In this document: piece after piece, positions 8,502-18,055 of the stretch | How positions within the stretch are numbered: position 1 is the first letter of the stretch | Layout of the letters: each line of letters begins with the position of its first letter | From: Bradyrhizobium sp. | Lineage (GTDB): Bacteria > Pseudomonadota > Alphaproteobacteria > Rhizobiales > Xanthobacteraceae | Assembly (NCBI RefSeq): GCF_016219575.1 | Contig: NZ_JACRMG010000013.1 | Span: forward strand, 141,743 to 205,742 | Reading direction: 5' to 3' | DNA: 64,000 bases | Program-made: the position numbers and the translations under genes | Notes under the pieces: generated by a model | What the model was told of the DNA's origin: nothing | Databases searched by the model: none | What the model saw: the letters and a program-made list of their open reading frames with translations, nothing else

Positions 8502-8690
8502 GATCGCGAAATTTGCCGCTTCGGACGCCTGATGTCTTCCGGTTTGATGCCGCATCCGGCCCTCCGGACGGCCGAAATGGAAGCAGCCATGCAGCGGCGT
8601 TCATGGACAGATAACCCCCTTGGCCGATAGTTTGGGCTTCGTTTCCGAAGACCCCTGCCGGGCGGTTTCAAGCAAGGTTTTCAACGAGAT

Positions 8691-9914
8691 ATGGCCGACG
8701 TTCTGGCTGCACCGCAACAAGCGAAAGCCGACAGCGCGCTACGCACGCTGACGGCGATTTCGGCCGCGCACTGGCTCAGCCATTTTCACCTGTTCGTGCT
8801 GCCGATGCTGTTTCCGTTTTTGAAGCAGCAGCTCGGCGTCGGCTATATCGAGCTCGGCTTTGCGCTGACTGTGTTCGGCGTGGTGTCGGGCCTGACGCAG
8901 GCGCCGATCGGCTATCTCGCCGATCATTACGGCGCGCGAAAAGTGCTGCTGACCGGGCTGTGCCTCGGCGGGCTGGCGCTGATCCTGCTGGGCCTGCAGT
9001 TGTCCTACACCTCGCTGATCGTCTGCGCCGCGCTACTCGGACTCGCCAACAGCGTCTATCACCCCTGCGACTACGCCATCCTCGCCGCCCACATGGACGA
9101 GGCGCGGATGGGCCGCGCCTTCTCGGTGCACACCTTTGCCGGCTTCCTCGGCGGAGCGGTGGCGCCCGCGATCATGGCCGCGCTGGTGGCGACCGTCGGC
9201 GGTTTCGGCGCGCTGATCGCGGCGGGCGCGGTCGGGCCCGCGGTGGCGCTGCTGATTGCCGCCATGGGCCTGCCCGACGCACGCGCGGCCGCGCGCAAAC
9301 ACGGCGAGGACGCGCCGAAGCCGAACATCCTGACACCCGCGATCGTCGTGCTGACGATCTTCTTCATGCTGCTCGGGCTGTCCAACGCCGGCATCAGCAA
9401 TTTCGGCGTGGTGGCGCTGATGAGCGGCTACAGTGTCGCTTTCGGAACGGCGAACCTGGCGCTGACATGTTTTCTCGGAGCCAGCGCCGTCGGCGTGCTC
9501 GCCGGCGGATTTCTCGCCGACCGAACCGAGCGGCACGGGCAGGTCGCCGCGGCGTGCTTTGCCGTCAATGCGGCGATCATGCTGGTCATTGCGATCGTCA
9601 CCCTGCCCTCGCCGCTGCTGATCGCGCTGATGACGGTTGCAGGCTTCCTCGGCGGCGTGATCGCGCCGTCGCGCGACATGCTGGTGCGCAATGCCGCGCC
9701 CGCCGGCGCCGCGGGACGGGCCTTCGGCATCGTCTCCACCGGCTTCAACTTCTCCGGCATCCTGGCGCCGTTGCTCTATGGCTTCATCATGGACCAGCAG
9801 ATGCCGCACTGGGTGTTCGGCGCGTCGGTGGTCTTCATGCTGATGACCGTATTGCTGGCGCTGGTGACCGACCGCAAGGCGCGCGGGCCGGCGGAACCGG
9901 CGGCGGTGCATTAG
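8691..9914 (+). CDS. MFS transporter
   Basis: This is a 407-residue inner-membrane carrier with about twelve membrane helices. The MFS motif between helices 2 and 3 appears as GYLADHYGARKV near residue 85. The N-terminal HWLSHFHLFVLPMLFPFL segment and the overall length recall the fosmidomycin-resistance (Fsr) branch of efflux proteins, but that is a loose resemblance and the substrate is unknown. It is transcribed divergently from the ATP-grasp gene with about 190 bases between the starts, a layout compatible with export of the product made by that enzyme. That link is inference. Confidence 0.85.
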   Translation: MADVLAAPQQAKADSALRTLTAISAAHWLSHFHLFVLPMLFPFLKQQLGVGYIELGFALTVFGVVSGLTQAPIGYLADHYGARKVLLTGLCLGGLALILLGLQLSYTSLIVCAALLGLANSVYHPCDYAILAAHMDEARMGRAFSVHTFAGFLGGAVAPAIMAALVATVGGFGALIAAGAVGPAVALLIAAMGLPDARAAARKHGEDAPKPNILTPAIVVLTIFFMLLGLSNAGISNFGVVALMSGYSVAFGTANLALTCFLGASAVGVLAGGFLADRTERHGQVAAACFAVNAAIMLVIAIVTLPSPLLIALMTVAGFLGGVIAPSRDMLVRNAAPAGAAGRAFGIVSTGFNFSGILAPLLYGFIMDQQMPHWVFGASVVFMLMTVLLALVTDRKARGPAEPAAVH

Positions 9915-9936
9915 CTCTTGCCGGACTTCTCCCCAC

Positions 9937-10581
9937 TCAGCGCGGCAAGATCGAGACCGGCGCAGCAGGTGCCGGCGGGCGCGGCGCTGGCGCGCCGGCC
10001 TGCGGCTGCGGCTTTGGCGGCGCGGGTTTCGGCTGCGGGATCGCGGCCACGGGCTGGGCGGGAGCGGCAGGCGGCGGCGAGACTTTCTGCCTGATGTCTT
10101 CATCGACGGCCTGCAGCGCCGCGATATTCCTGGCCATCTGGTCCTGCTTGAACGCGAGCTGTTCGACGCTGCGCCGCATGAACTCCAGATTGGCAACCAG
10201 GGGCTCCAGCTGCAGGGTCGGGTGCGCCGCGGCGGCGACGGCCGCTGGCGGCTTCGTCGCCGGGAGCCAAGGCAACACCCAGGCGAATTCGGGCGCGCAC
10301 GCGGCGAACATCTGCTTTGCCATATCGCCATAGGCCTGCCAGCCGAGCGTGGCACCGACGCCGATGGCAACAACAATCACGAAACGGGTCACGGCGCGGA
10401 ACATGCGCCGGCCGATCGACGGCCGGCGTGGCGGGGGAAAGGAATCGCTCGATGCGTCCGTGGGCCGTCTGCCGAACCGCGGCTCGGAACGGTCCTCCTC
10501 CGGATCGCGCGCAAACCCTCGGGGTGAATTTTCCTGAGCCGCCTCGTTCTCTGCAAGCGACGGGCTTTGTGTGTAGAGCAT
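9937..10581 (-). CDS. Single-pass membrane protein with proline-rich tail
   Basis: I recognise no family. The 214-residue product starts MLYTQSPSLAENEAAQE after a GAGAGG ribosome site. An Arg/Pro-rich cytoplasmic segment precedes one membrane helix (FVIVVAIGVGATLGW, about residues 66-80). A region likely to form helix or coiled coil follows (LVANLEFMRRSVEQLAFKQD), then a Pro/Ala/Lys-rich C-terminal tail of about 50 residues (PQPKPAPPKPQPQ). The layout resembles envelope-spanning or TonB-like linker proteins, without any recognisable TonB C-terminal domain. It is convergent with the upstream MFS gene, and function is unknown. Confidence 0.65.
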   Translation of the reverse strand: MLYTQSPSLAENEAAQENSPRGFARDPEEDRSEPRFGRRPTDASSDSFPPPRRPSIGRRMFRAVTRFVIVVAIGVGATLGWQAYGDMAKQMFAACAPEFAWVLPWLPATKPPAAVAAAAHPTLQLEPLVANLEFMRRSVEQLAFKQDQMARNIAALQAVDEDIRQKVSPPPAAPAQPVAAIPQPKPAPPKPQPQAGAPAPRPPAPAAPVSILPR

Positions 10582-10803
10582 TGCGACCTCTCGACGTTTC
10601 TCCCCATCATGGCCGGTCAGCTGATCCGGCTTTTGACCGGAGGGAGGCAGCCGCGCAGCAGCCTTGCGGCGATTCCGGGGTGCGCGATTCCGGCAGGCTC
10701 TTGAGGCGGAACGCATTCCAGAACCTCATTCCCGGATGTTGACTGCCCGCGGGCTTGCCCCATGATGCCGCAACAAAATTTCAAACCAGGGATGGAAAGC
10801 GCC

Positions 10804-12546
10804 ATGACCGATGCGCCTGACCTCGTGATCCGCGGCGGCAACATTGCCGATGGCAAGGGCGGCGATCTCTACGAGGCCGACATTGCAATTCGAGACGGGC
10901 GTATCGCCGAGGTCGGCAAGGTTACGGCCAAAGGCAAGGAAGAGATCGACGCCAGGGGCAGGCTTGTCACGCCCGGCTTCGTCGACGTGCACACCCATTA
11001 CGATGGCCAGGTGACCTGGAGCCAGGACATCACGCCCTCCTCGCAGAACGGCGTCACCACCGCGATCATGGGCAATTGCGGCGTCGGCTTTGCGCCGTGC
11101 AAGCCCAACGATCACACGCGGCTGATCCAGCTGATGGAAGGCGTTGAGGACATTCCCGAACCCGTCTTGAGCGCTGGCATTCCCTGGGAATGGGAAAGCT
11201 TTCCCGACTACATGAACTGGCTGTCGAAGCGGAGTTTCGACATGGACATCGGCGCGCAGCTGCCGCATGCGGCGCTGCGCGTCTATGTGATGGGCGAGCG
11301 CGGCGCGCGGCGCGATCCTTCGACGGAAGAAGACAACAAGGCGATGGCGCAGCTTGCGGCGGAAGCCGTGCGCGCCGGCGCGCTCGGCTTTTCGACCTCG
11401 CGCACGCTCAACCACCGCACCTCGACCGGCGATTTCACGCCGACCCTGAAGGCGGGCGAGGACGAGCTGACGGCGATTGCGGCCGGGATGCAGACGCAAG
11501 GCCGCAGCGTGCTGCAATTCGTGCTGGATCTCTCCACCATCCACGAAGACCTGCCGATGATGCTGCGGGTCGCCGACAACACCAAGTGCCCGATCACGTT
11601 CTCCATCACCCAGAACGACCGCGCGCCGCGGCGCTGGCGGCAGACCTTGGACGAGATCGGTGCGGCCACCGCGCGCGGGCTTTCCATCACCGCGCAGATC
11701 GCCGCACGTCCCGTCGGGCTGTTGCTCGGGCTCGAGCTGTCGCGCAATCCGTTCCAGACCCATCCGAGCTACAAGGCGATCGCGCATCTGCCGCTGGCCG
11801 AGCGGCTGGCGCGGATGCGGCAGCCGGAGGTGCGCGCGGCGATCCTGAGCGAGACGGCGAGCGCGACCGACGATCCGCTGTTCTTCAAGCCGAACTACGA
11901 CAAGATCTATCTGCTCGGAAATCCGCCGGACTACGAGCAGCCGCCGGAGAATGCGCTGGGCGCCAAGGCGCGGACGCAGGGCAAGCAGCCGGAAGAACTC
12001 GCCTACGACGCGATGCTGTCGGACGAGGGCCGCGGCATGCTCTATGTGCCCTTCCTCAATTATGCCGACGGCAACCTCGACGCCACGCGGGAGATGCTGA
12101 CCGATCCGAACGCCGTGCCGGGCCTGTCCGACGGCGGCGCGCATTGCGGCATCATCTGCGATGCGAGTTTTCCGACCTATCTCTTGACACACTGGACGCG
12201 CGACCGCAGCCGCGGCGAAAAACTGTCGATTCCGTTCGTGGTGGCGGCGCAGTCGCGCAAGACCGCGCTGTCGGTCGGCCTGTTCGACCGCGGCGTGATC
12301 GCGCCCGGCTTCAAGGCCGACGTCAACGTGATCGACTACGGCCGGCTGCATCTGCATCCGCCGAAGGTGCATTACGACCTGCCGGTCGGCGGCCGGCGGT
12401 TGCTGCAGCAGGTGGATGGCTATGATGCGACCATCGTCTCCGGCGTGGTGACGCAGCGCGCCGGCCGCGCCACCGGCAACCGCCCCGGTCGGCTGATCCG
12501 CGGCACCCAGGGCGACGCGCGGCAGTTTTCCGCAGCGGCGGGGTAA
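10804..12546 (+). CDS. N-acyl-D-amino-acid deacylase-type amidohydrolase
   Basis: The 580-residue enzyme belongs to the D-aminoacylase branch of the amidohydrolase superfamily, which hydrolyses N-acyl-amino acids and related amides. The N-terminal beta-sandwich strand (DLVIRGGNIADGKG) leads to the metal-binding motif GFVDVHTHYDG, with H63 and H65. A conserved NCGVGFAPC segment follows, and near the C-terminus LSDGGAHCGI supplies the metal/catalytic aspartate. The C-terminal strand GFKADVNVID is typical. I chose ATG 10804 (MTDAPDLV), preceded by GGAAAG, over ATG 10762. It has no signal peptide, so it is cytoplasmic. The downstream convergent MFS gene could import its substrate, but this is inference. 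Confidence 0.85.
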   Translation: MTDAPDLVIRGGNIADGKGGDLYEADIAIRDGRIAEVGKVTAKGKEEIDARGRLVTPGFVDVHTHYDGQVTWSQDITPSSQNGVTTAIMGNCGVGFAPCKPNDHTRLIQLMEGVEDIPEPVLSAGIPWEWESFPDYMNWLSKRSFDMDIGAQLPHAALRVYVMGERGARRDPSTEEDNKAMAQLAAEAVRAGALGFSTSRTLNHRTSTGDFTPTLKAGEDELTAIAAGMQTQGRSVLQFVLDLSTIHEDLPMMLRVADNTKCPITFSITQNDRAPRRWRQTLDEIGAATARGLSITAQIAARPVGLLLGLELSRNPFQTHPSYKAIAHLPLAERLARMRQPEVRAAILSETASATDDPLFFKPNYDKIYLLGNPPDYEQPPENALGAKARTQGKQPEELAYDAMLSDEGRGMLYVPFLNYADGNLDATREMLTDPNAVPGLSDGGAHCGIICDASFPTYLLTHWTRDRSRGEKLSIPFVVAAQSRKTALSVGLFDRGVIAPGFKADVNVIDYGRLHLHPPKVHYDLPVGGRRLLQQVDGYDATIVSGVVTQRAGRATGNRPGRLIRGTQGDARQFSAAAG

Positions 12547-12560
12547 GCCAGCGTGGCTTT

Positions 12561-12670
12561 CATCCTTCGAGACGCGGCTAACACCGCTCCTCAGGATGAG
12601 GTCTCGTAGCGTATGCGCTGTTAGTCCCTCATGGTGAGGAGCGCGGCAACGCCGCGCGTCTCGAACCATG
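12561..12670. repeat. REP-type palindromic pair (family A, second copy)
   Basis: One unit, CATCCTTCGAGACGC to GCTCCTCAGGATGAG, spans 12561-12600. The other, CCTCATGGTGAGGAGC to GTCTCGAACCATG, spans 12627-12670. They match the units at 7135-7247 but in swapped order. The pair sits between two convergent genes, where it may end transcription from both sides. Confidence 0.85.
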
Positions 12671-12688
12671 TGGCCCGACTGATTGCCC

Positions 12689-13960
12689 TCACGCGAACTT
12701 CGGCTGTGCAGCGGCTGCGTTGAGCCGTGCGCGCTCCGTGTTGGGCCAGAGCAGCAGCAGACCGAGCACGCCGGAGGCGACCATGATCGCGGCGTTGATG
12801 GTGAAGCCGGTCATGTAGCCCTCCAGCGGGGTGGCGGCGTGCTTGATGACGCTGCCCATCGTGATCGGCGCGATGATGCCGGCAAGCGTATAGAGCGCGC
12901 CGTAGATCGAGATGACCGCGCCGCGCTGCGACACCGGGGTGAACTCGCCAAGCATCGGCGGGCATACCACGTAGATCGAGCCGCAGAGGCCGGAGCCGAT
13001 CACCAGCAGCGCGACCTGCAGGCCGGTGCCGCTGACATGCGGCAGCACGGCAAGAATGCAGCCGCCGAGCACCAGGGGCGCTGCACCAAGCACGCCGCGC
13101 GCGCCGCGGGTGGTGTAGCCCTTGGTCAGCATGACCTGAGAGATCCAGCCGGTGAGCAGCACGATGCTCGCACCGAACACCCAGGGCAGCACCGAGATCA
13201 GGCCGGCCTCCTTTTGCGAGAAGCCGAGCCCCTGCACGATGAAGGGCGTGAACCAGGTCAGCCCCAGCGACAGCGCCCAATAGGCGCCGAACGTCGCCGC
13301 ACAGCAGCCGATGAAGGTGCGCGAGGTGAGTAGCTGGAGATAGGGGATGCGCCGCTCGTCGGCGATCTCGGCCGCGGTCGACACCAGCGGGCCTTCCTTG
13401 CCGAGCATGAGCCATGCCACGACCCACATCAGGCCAACGACGCCGAGCACGCCGAAGGCATGGTGCCAGGAATAATTGACGATCACCCAGTTCAGCGCGG
13501 GCACCGCGAGGATGACGCCGAAGGCCGAGCCCTGCGAGAGGATCGCGGTCGGCAGGGTGCGCTTCTCGTCGGGGAACCACTTATAGATTGCATGCGCCGC
13601 CACCGAGAAGGCCGGGCCTTCGCCGGCGCCGAGGATGATGCGGCAGATCAGGAGCGTGGTGAAGCTGACGGCGCCAACCATCGGGAATTGCGCCAGCGAC
13701 CAGATCACCGCCATCGCCAGCAGCACCCAGCGCGTGTCGATGCGATTGACGATGAAGCCGACGATGATCGCCGAGATCGAGAACAGCAGGAAGAAGGAGG
13801 AGCCGAGCTCGCCGAACTGCTGGGCGTCGAGCTTGAGGTCGTTCATGATCGGCACGCCGGCCAGACCCACCACGATCTTGTCGGCGAAATTCACCACCAT
13901 GAACAGGAACAGGAGAAAGGTGATTTTCCACGCGCCTTTCGGCGTCGGTTGTCCGGTCAT
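12689..13960 (-). CDS. MFS transporter, anion:cation symporter-like
   Basis: This 423-residue carrier has about twelve membrane helices. It opens MTGQPTPKGAWKITFLLFLF and has FADKIVVGLAG in helix 1 and a GEGPAFSVAAHAIYKWFPDEKR block. The latter is the common signature of the ACS family, which takes up organic acids such as phenylpropionates, phthalates and glucarate. Start is ATG 13960, with GGGGAG six bases upstream; the longer frame uses TTG. It converges on the amidohydrolase gene. The exact substrate cannot be read from sequence, and an organic anion is the likely class. Confidence 0.83.
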   Translation of the reverse strand: MTGQPTPKGAWKITFLLFLFMVVNFADKIVVGLAGVPIMNDLKLDAQQFGELGSSFFLLFSISAIIVGFIVNRIDTRWVLLAMAVIWSLAQFPMVGAVSFTTLLICRIILGAGEGPAFSVAAHAIYKWFPDEKRTLPTAILSQGSAFGVILAVPALNWVIVNYSWHHAFGVLGVVGLMWVVAWLMLGKEGPLVSTAAEIADERRIPYLQLLTSRTFIGCCAATFGAYWALSLGLTWFTPFIVQGLGFSQKEAGLISVLPWVFGASIVLLTGWISQVMLTKGYTTRGARGVLGAAPLVLGGCILAVLPHVSGTGLQVALLVIGSGLCGSIYVVCPPMLGEFTPVSQRGAVISIYGALYTLAGIIAPITMGSVIKHAATPLEGYMTGFTINAAIMVASGVLGLLLLWPNTERARLNAAAAQPKFA

Positions 13961-14169
13961 GTTGGCTCCCCGCAAGCTTGTCGTCTTGGCCTTGTGATAC
14001 GCGGCCTTGAAGGGATGCTAGACACGGGGCTATGCCCTTGGCAACCCGGCATTTTCGGAAAAGGCCGTGCTTTTGCGCGGGATCACAATGACGTCTTTGC
14101 AGGCAGCGGGCCGTGATCCCGGACCGCCGCCTTGCTATGTTGCGGGGCAATGATGAAAAGGGAATGTTG

Positions 14170-14925
14170 ATGGTCCGGATAGCTCGCGCGAACATCGCCG
14201 GCGCACTCGCCTTGCTGGCAATTTTCGCCGGCTCCGCGGCGGCGCAGGACGGCAAGGTACCGGACTATGCAGCCATCGTCGCCGCCCCCGACCGCGCCGA
14301 GGGCGATCGGGCGGCCGATGCGCGACGCAAGCCGGCGCTGCTGCTCGCCTTCAGCGAGGTCGGGACCGGCATGAAGGTACTCGATATGGAGACCAGCGCC
14401 GGCTACAACGCCGAGCTGCTGGCGCGCGCGGTCGGCCCGGCGGGCACGGTCTATGCGCAAGATTCGGCGGCCGTGATCGAGCGCTTCGTAAAGGACAAGT
14501 TCGATATCCGCGCCAAAAAGCGGGTGATGCAGAATGTCGTGCGCGTGATCAGCGATTTCGACGATCCGATTCCATCCGGCGTTTCCAATCTCGATCTCAT
14601 CACCTTCCTGTTCGCCTATCACGACATCACCTATATGCCGGTCGATCGCGCCGCCATGAACCGCAAGATGTTCGCGGCGCTGAAGCCGGGCGGCCTGCTC
14701 GTGATTGCCGATCACTCGGCCAAACCGGGCGACGGGATAACGGTGGCGAAGACGCTGCACCGGATCGAGGAGAAGACGCTGCGCGCGGAGATCGAGGCGG
14801 CCGGCTTCGAGCTGCTGGCGGAAGCGGATTTCCTGCGCAATCCGGCAGACCCGCGCGATACCCGGGTATTCCAGCCGCAGGTTCCGGTCGATGAATTCGT
14901 GCTGAAGTACCGGAAACCCAAATGA
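14170..14925 (+). CDS. Exported methyltransferase-like protein (COG4798-type)
   Basis: The 251-residue protein has a clear Sec signal peptide (MVRIARANIAGALALLAIF, cut after GSAAA). The rest has a class I SAM-methyltransferase fold pattern: GTGMKVLDMETSAGYNAELLA (motif I region), a VYAQDSA strand, NLDLITFLFAYHDI, and LKPGGLLVIADHS. Motif I is degenerate, reading D-M-E-T-S-A-G instead of a normal D-x-G-x-G-x-G. A SAM enzyme outside the cytoplasm is unexpected, so the protein may bind something else. Start ATG 14170 has AAAGGG at good spacing; ATG 14164 is possible. Its stop overlaps the next start (ATGA), making it first in an Att-like ABC operon. Confidence 0.75.
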   Translation: MVRIARANIAGALALLAIFAGSAAAQDGKVPDYAAIVAAPDRAEGDRAADARRKPALLLAFSEVGTGMKVLDMETSAGYNAELLARAVGPAGTVYAQDSAAVIERFVKDKFDIRAKKRVMQNVVRVISDFDDPIPSGVSNLDLITFLFAYHDITYMPVDRAAMNRKMFAALKPGGLLVIADHSAKPGDGITVAKTLHRIEEKTLRAEIEAAGFELLAEADFLRNPADPRDTRVFQPQVPVDEFVLKYRKPK

Positions 14926-15596
14926 GCGGGCTTGACTCGGGCGTGCTCGACATCACCGGCCTCACCAAGAGCTACCGCTCGGCAAGCGAGACCGTGGCTG
15001 TGCTGCGCGGCGTGAATTTGCGCGTCGGGGCCGGCGAGAGCGTAGCGCTGACGGGGGAATCCGGCAGCGGCAAGAGCACGCTGCTGCATTTGATCGCGGG
15101 GCTCGACGCCGCCGACGGCGGCGAGATCAGGGTGGACGGCACGGCGCTGTCCGGATTGAACGATGCCGGCCGCGCGGCGCTGCGGCGCAACCGGCTCGGC
15201 CTCGTGTTCCAGCAGTTCAACCTCATCCCGAGCCTTTCGGTCGAGGACAATCTGAAATTCCAGTCGCGGCTGGCGGCAAGGCACGATGCGGCCTGGCACA
15301 CCGAGCTCACGGAACGGCTCGGGCTCGGCGATCTCCTGAGGCGATATCCGGAGCAGCTATCCGGCGGGCAGCAGCAGCGCGTCGCGATCGGCCGCGCGCT
15401 GGCGCCGAAACCCTTGTTGCTGCTTGCCGACGAGCCGACCGGCAATCTCGACGAGGACACCGCCGACGAGGTGCTGCGGCTTGCGCGCGATCTGGTGGCG
15501 CGCTCGGGATGCGGCTTCCTGATGGTGACGCACAGCGCGCGGCTCGCCGCCACGCTGGACCGGCAGGTGACGTTGCATGCGGGGTTGATCGCATGA
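14922..15596 (+). CDS. ABC transporter ATP-binding protein (LolD/MacB type, AttE-like)
   Basis: This is a 224-residue ATPase. Walker A is GESGSGKS at residues 45-52, the Q-loop is FQQFNLIPSLSVEDN, the signature is LSGGQQQRV, Walker B is LLLADEPTGNLD, and the switch histidine is in MVTHS. The ADEPTGNLD form marks the LolD/MacB/FtsE group, which pairs with FtsX-type permeases for mechanotransmission or extrusion rather than import. It overlaps both neighbours by ATGA and is co-translated with the FtsX-domain permease that follows. By analogy with the Agrobacterium attEFGH arrangement it would be the AttE component. Confidence 0.85.
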   Translation: MSGLDSGVLDITGLTKSYRSASETVAVLRGVNLRVGAGESVALTGESGSGKSTLLHLIAGLDAADGGEIRVDGTALSGLNDAGRAALRRNRLGLVFQQFNLIPSLSVEDNLKFQSRLAARHDAAWHTELTERLGLGDLLRRYPEQLSGGQQQRVAIGRALAPKPLLLLADEPTGNLDEDTADEVLRLARDLVARSGCGFLMVTHSARLAATLDRQVTLHAGLIA

Positions 15597-18055
15597 GGCG
15601 CGCGCTGTGGACATTGGCTGTCCTGTTGAGCCATTGGCGGCGGCATCCGATGCAGCTCGCCACGCTCCTGATCGGCCTTATCTCGGCGACCGCGCTGTGG
15701 AGCGGCGTGCAGGCGCTGAACCAGCAGGCGCGCCATTCCTACGACCGGGCCGCCGCGATCTTCGGCGGCGCGCGCACCGCGATGCTGGTGGCGAAGGACG
15801 GCGGCGCATTCCCGCAAGAGCTGTTCGTCGACCTCAGGCGCGCCGGATGGCCGGTGTCGCCGGTGGTGGAAGGCCGCATCCAGATCGGCGGGCGCAGCTT
15901 GCGCCTGCTCGGCATCGAGCCGGTGACGATGCCCGGCGAAGCCGGCAACGCGCCGGCATTGGCACGCGTCGAGCTGCAGGCCTTCATCGCGCCGCCCGGC
16001 CGGATGCTGGTTGCGCCGGAAACGCTGTCCCAGCTCAAGCTCGCCGAAGGCGCCCGCCCGCAGGCCAATAACGGGATGCAGTTGCCGCCGCTGCGCCTGC
16101 AACAGAGCCTGGTGCCCGACGTGTTGGTGGTCGACATCGGCATCGCGCAGGAGATCCTGAACATGCCGGGCCAGGTGTCGCGGCTGCTGGTCGGCAAGGC
16201 CGGGGGCAAGCGCGCGGCGCTCGCAAGCGTCGCCGGCGACCGCCTGCAACCGATCGAGCCGGATGCGGCGAGCGATCTGGAACGGCTGACCGACAGCTTT
16301 CATCTCAACCTCACCGCCTTCGGGCTGCTGTCGTTCTTCGTTGGCCTCTTCATCGTCAATTCTGCGGTGGGCCTCGCCTTCGAGCAGCGGCTGCCGATGC
16401 TGCGCACGCTGCGCTCCTGCGGGGTGTCGGCGCGCATGCTCAACGGCGTGCTGGTCATCGAGCAGGTGATGTTCGCGCTGATCGCGGGGCTGGCCGGCCT
16501 CGCCTGCGGCTACTTCATCGCGGCGGCGCTGCTGCCCGATGTCGCCGCCTCGCTGCGCGGACTCTATGGCGCGGCTATCCCGGGGCAGCTCACGCTGAAA
16601 CCGCAATGGTGGCTCGCCGGCATCGCCATCGCCGTGCTCGGCGCGCTGGCGGCTTCCGCGGTCAGCCTGGTCAAGGCGGTTCGCCTGCCGGTGCTTGCTT
16701 CCGCGCAGCCGCAGGCCTGGCGGCAGGCGCAACAGCGCTGGTTGAAATGGCAGGGCGCAAGTTCAGTGCTGATATTCGCGGTCGCAGCCGGCTTGCTGTG
16801 GTTGGGCGATTCGCTGCTCGCCGGTTTTGCGGTGCTCGCCGCGCTGATGATCGGCGCGGCGCTGGCGCTGCCGCCGATTCTCGAACGCGTGCTGGCGCTT
16901 GGCGAAGGGATTTCCGACAAGCCGCTGGCGCGCTGGTTCTGGGCCGACAGCCGCCAGCAACTTTCGGGGCTTTCGCTGGCCTTGATGGCGCTGCTGCTCG
17001 CGCTCGCCGTCAATGTCGGCGTCGCCACGATGGTGGAGAGTTTCAGCCGCACATTCCTGGTCTGGCTCGACGGCAGGCTCGCCAGCGACGTCTACGTCTT
17101 CGCCAAAGACGACCGCCAATCGAACGATATCCGGACCTGGCTGCGCAGCCGGAGCGAGGTGCAGGCGATCCTGCCGACTGGCCGCGCCGATGTGCAGTTC
17201 GCGGGCGACCCGGTCGAGGTGTTCGGCATCGTCGATCATGCCACCTATCGCGAGCACTGGCCGCTGCTGGAGGCCGTTCCCAACGCCTGGGTTCGCTTGC
17301 GTCCGGGCGATGCTGCCTTCATCAGCGAGCAACTGGCGCGGCGGCTTAAGCTCAGCATCGGCGACCGCATCGACATCCCCGCAACGAACGGCACCTGGCG
17401 GCTCGAGATCGCCGGCATCTATGCCGACTACGGCAATCCCAAGGGCCAGATCACCGTGAACTACGCGGCGCTGACGCGGTATTTTCCGGCGATCCCGCAG
17501 ACCCGCTTCGGCCTGCGCGTCGAACCTGCGCAGGTCCCCGAACTGATCGCCGCCATCCGCGAAAAATTCATGCTCGACGATCGCAGCCTCGCCGATCAGG
17601 CGACGGTGAAGGCGGAATCGAGGCGGATATTCAACCGCACCTTTGCCGTGACCGCCGCGCTCAACGCGTTCACGCTTGGGGTTGCCGGCGTTGCGCTGCT
17701 GACGAGCCTGCTGACGCTCGCCAATTCGCGCCTGCCGCAGTTGGCGCCGTTGTGGGCGATCGGCGTGACACGGCAGCGGCTCGCCGCGGTCGAACTCCTG
17801 AAGACGATGGCGGTAGCGCTGATCACCGCGCTGCTGGCGCTGCCGCTCGGGCTGATGGTCGCCTGGTGCCTGCTCGCGGTGGTGAACGTGAAGGCGTTCG
17901 GCTGGCGCCTGCCGTTCCAGGTATTTCCGCTGCAACTGGTGCAGCTCGTCGGCGTCGCCATGCTGGCGGCGCTGTTCGCGGCGCTGCTGCCCGTGCTGCG
18001 GCTGGCGCGGATGCAGCCTGCCGGCCTGATCCGGATCTTTGCCAATGAGCGCTGA
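15593..18055 (+). CDS. Large FtsX-type ABC permease (AttF/AttG-like fusion)
   Basis: The product is an 820-residue inner-membrane protein with two FtsX modules. The first has a helix near residues 20-40, a large periplasmic domain, then helices from about 240 to 400. The second has a helix block at about 400-490, another periplasmic domain, then three helices from about 690 to the C-terminus, with LPVLRLARMQPAGLIR as the coupling end. The start is the ATG at 15593, overlapping the ATPase stop (ATGA). The two-module length suggests that separate AttF and AttG subunits are joined here. It probably works with the ATPase to drive a periplasmic or lipid-linked process; the substrate is unknown. 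Confidence 0.82.
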   Translation: MRRALWTLAVLLSHWRRHPMQLATLLIGLISATALWSGVQALNQQARHSYDRAAAIFGGARTAMLVAKDGGAFPQELFVDLRRAGWPVSPVVEGRIQIGGRSLRLLGIEPVTMPGEAGNAPALARVELQAFIAPPGRMLVAPETLSQLKLAEGARPQANNGMQLPPLRLQQSLVPDVLVVDIGIAQEILNMPGQVSRLLVGKAGGKRAALASVAGDRLQPIEPDAASDLERLTDSFHLNLTAFGLLSFFVGLFIVNSAVGLAFEQRLPMLRTLRSCGVSARMLNGVLVIEQVMFALIAGLAGLACGYFIAAALLPDVAASLRGLYGAAIPGQLTLKPQWWLAGIAIAVLGALAASAVSLVKAVRLPVLASAQPQAWRQAQQRWLKWQGASSVLIFAVAAGLLWLGDSLLAGFAVLAALMIGAALALPPILERVLALGEGISDKPLARWFWADSRQQLSGLSLALMALLLALAVNVGVATMVESFSRTFLVWLDGRLASDVYVFAKDDRQSNDIRTWLRSRSEVQAILPTGRADVQFAGDPVEVFGIVDHATYREHWPLLEAVPNAWVRLRPGDAAFISEQLARRLKLSIGDRIDIPATNGTWRLEIAGIYADYGNPKGQITVNYAALTRYFPAIPQTRFGLRVEPAQVPELIAAIREKFMLDDRSLADQATVKAESRRIFNRTFAVTAALNAFTLGVAGVALLTSLLTLANSRLPQLAPLWAIGVTRQRLAAVELLKTMAVALITALLALPLGLMVAWCLLAVVNVKAFGWRLPFQVFPLQLVQLVGVAMLAALFAALLPVLRLARMQPAGLIRIFANER

